Positions 63,289 to 64,000 of a DNA stretch of 64,000 nucleotides are shown here, one piece after another. Source of the stretch: Spirodela intermedia. Lineage: Eukaryota > Streptophyta > Magnoliopsida > Alismatales > Araceae. The position numbers and the translations under genes were made by a program. Location of the stretch: contig LR746278.1 of NCBI GenBank assembly GCA_902729315.2, positions 4,163,501 to 4,227,500 on the forward strand, in the 5' to 3' direction. The notes beneath the pieces were generated by a model, which was not told where the DNA came from, did no database searches, and saw only the letters and a program-made list of their open reading frames with translations. Position 1 is the stretch's first letter; each line of letters begins with the position of its first letter.

Positions 63289-64000
63289 GTAGTTGATACT
63301 TTTGAAATTGCATGTTTCGTCTTCATTGTTTTGTTTGGAGGTTCTACTTGCATTTATATTTTAGAAATAATCTGATTCGTTTTCATACTTCTATTTCATT
63401 GACAACTTTTGAGAAGTTATGGATCCCACATTCTTGTCATTATAATTCTGTAAACTTCCTGGGTACCTTTAAATACTAGGAGGAATTGTTTTTTCTTGGA
63501 TTGAGTTTTATTGAATACAATTATTAGAAGGAAATCGCAGATCTAAAATTTCTATTTATTGCTTTTTTTAGGGTCAGGGATTGGTGATTTTATCAATCCT
63601 TCTAAAATCATTTTTGGATCTGCAATAATACAGCCACAGTATTTTCTTGGCATTTTTAATAAAACTTTACTAAGTGTTTCCCGACTCTGCTAAATTATTC
63701 TATGCTGTAACAAGTTTTTTCGTCTAATATTCATATAAGCCTATGCTCGTTGTTGTGGCAAGCATGTTTATTCTGTTAGTATGTGTTTAAGTGCATCGAC
63801 CTCCTGCTTCTCTTTCTTTTTCACTGGTGTGCAATATTCCTTTCTCGAAGCTGATGGCAAAGTGCAGCGTTGGTGATGCATTTTTGTTTATTTAAGCCTG
63901 ATCAATTAAAGGGCTAGAAACTCTTTGGGCCACTCTTATTGTTTACATTTGATTTTGAAGTATCTTTTGTGGCATGGCAAGTTTCTAAAATTCTTTTCAA
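63289..64000 (+). other. ATXR3-like intron 3, continuing beyond the window
   Basis: After the donor GTAGTT at 63289 the sequence is AT-rich with no open frame of note, as expected of an intron. No acceptor leading to a recognisable exon was found before the end. Confidence 0.6.

Overview
The window is nuclear DNA from a flowering plant. The evidence is GT-AG introns that join plant-specific proteins exactly in frame, a plant-type S-domain receptor kinase, chloroplast RNA factors (CRP1-like PPR, MORF9-like), a plant UDP-sugar pyrophosphorylase, a nuclear tRNA-Ser(AGA), a decayed Copia retroelement and many CT/GA microsatellites. Several genes have very GC-rich coding sequence next to AT-rich spacers, which is more usual in monocots than eudicots. 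I cannot name the species.

Region 1 (1-24000) is repeat-rich. An intact S-domain receptor kinase (minus strand, 1647-5222) faces a broken copy of itself (plus strand, 14597-18098). Their upstream DNA is also mirrored (6478-7450 against 11270-12215), so the whole stretch is an old, eroded inverted duplication centred near 9.3-9.9 kb. The copy at 14597 has a nonsense codon and three frame-breaking indels. AT-rich DNA follows, with a degenerate Copia fragment at 21555-23720.

Region 2 (26464-35909) holds organelle RNA genes: a CRP1-like PPR protein (minus), a single-exon membrane-anchored methyltransferase-like gene (minus), a MORF9-like editing factor (plus) that shares a 487-bp divergent promoter with the methyltransferase, and a tRNA-Ser(AGA) gene (minus).

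Region 3 (36044-50794) is one 17-exon UDP-sugar pyrophosphorylase gene of about 14.8 kb, beginning directly beside the tRNA gene. Its exons sum to 625 codons without a frame break.

Region 4 (50.9-64 kb) is GC-rich and gene-dense: a single-exon RING-H2 membrane protein, a small orphan membrane protein, a six-exon plant translation-initiation-factor-related gene (minus), a three-unit tandem repeat, and the 5' half of an ATXR3/SDG2-type histone H3K4 methyltransferase gene (plus) that runs off the window end.

Functionally the genes are mostly independent housekeeping or regulatory genes. The only thematic grouping is CRP1-like and MORF9-like, both acting on chloroplast transcripts. I found no new multi-gene system. 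The most unusual structure is the head-to-head receptor-kinase duplication. All gene models come from reading splice sites and recalling protein families; no alignment or database search was run.
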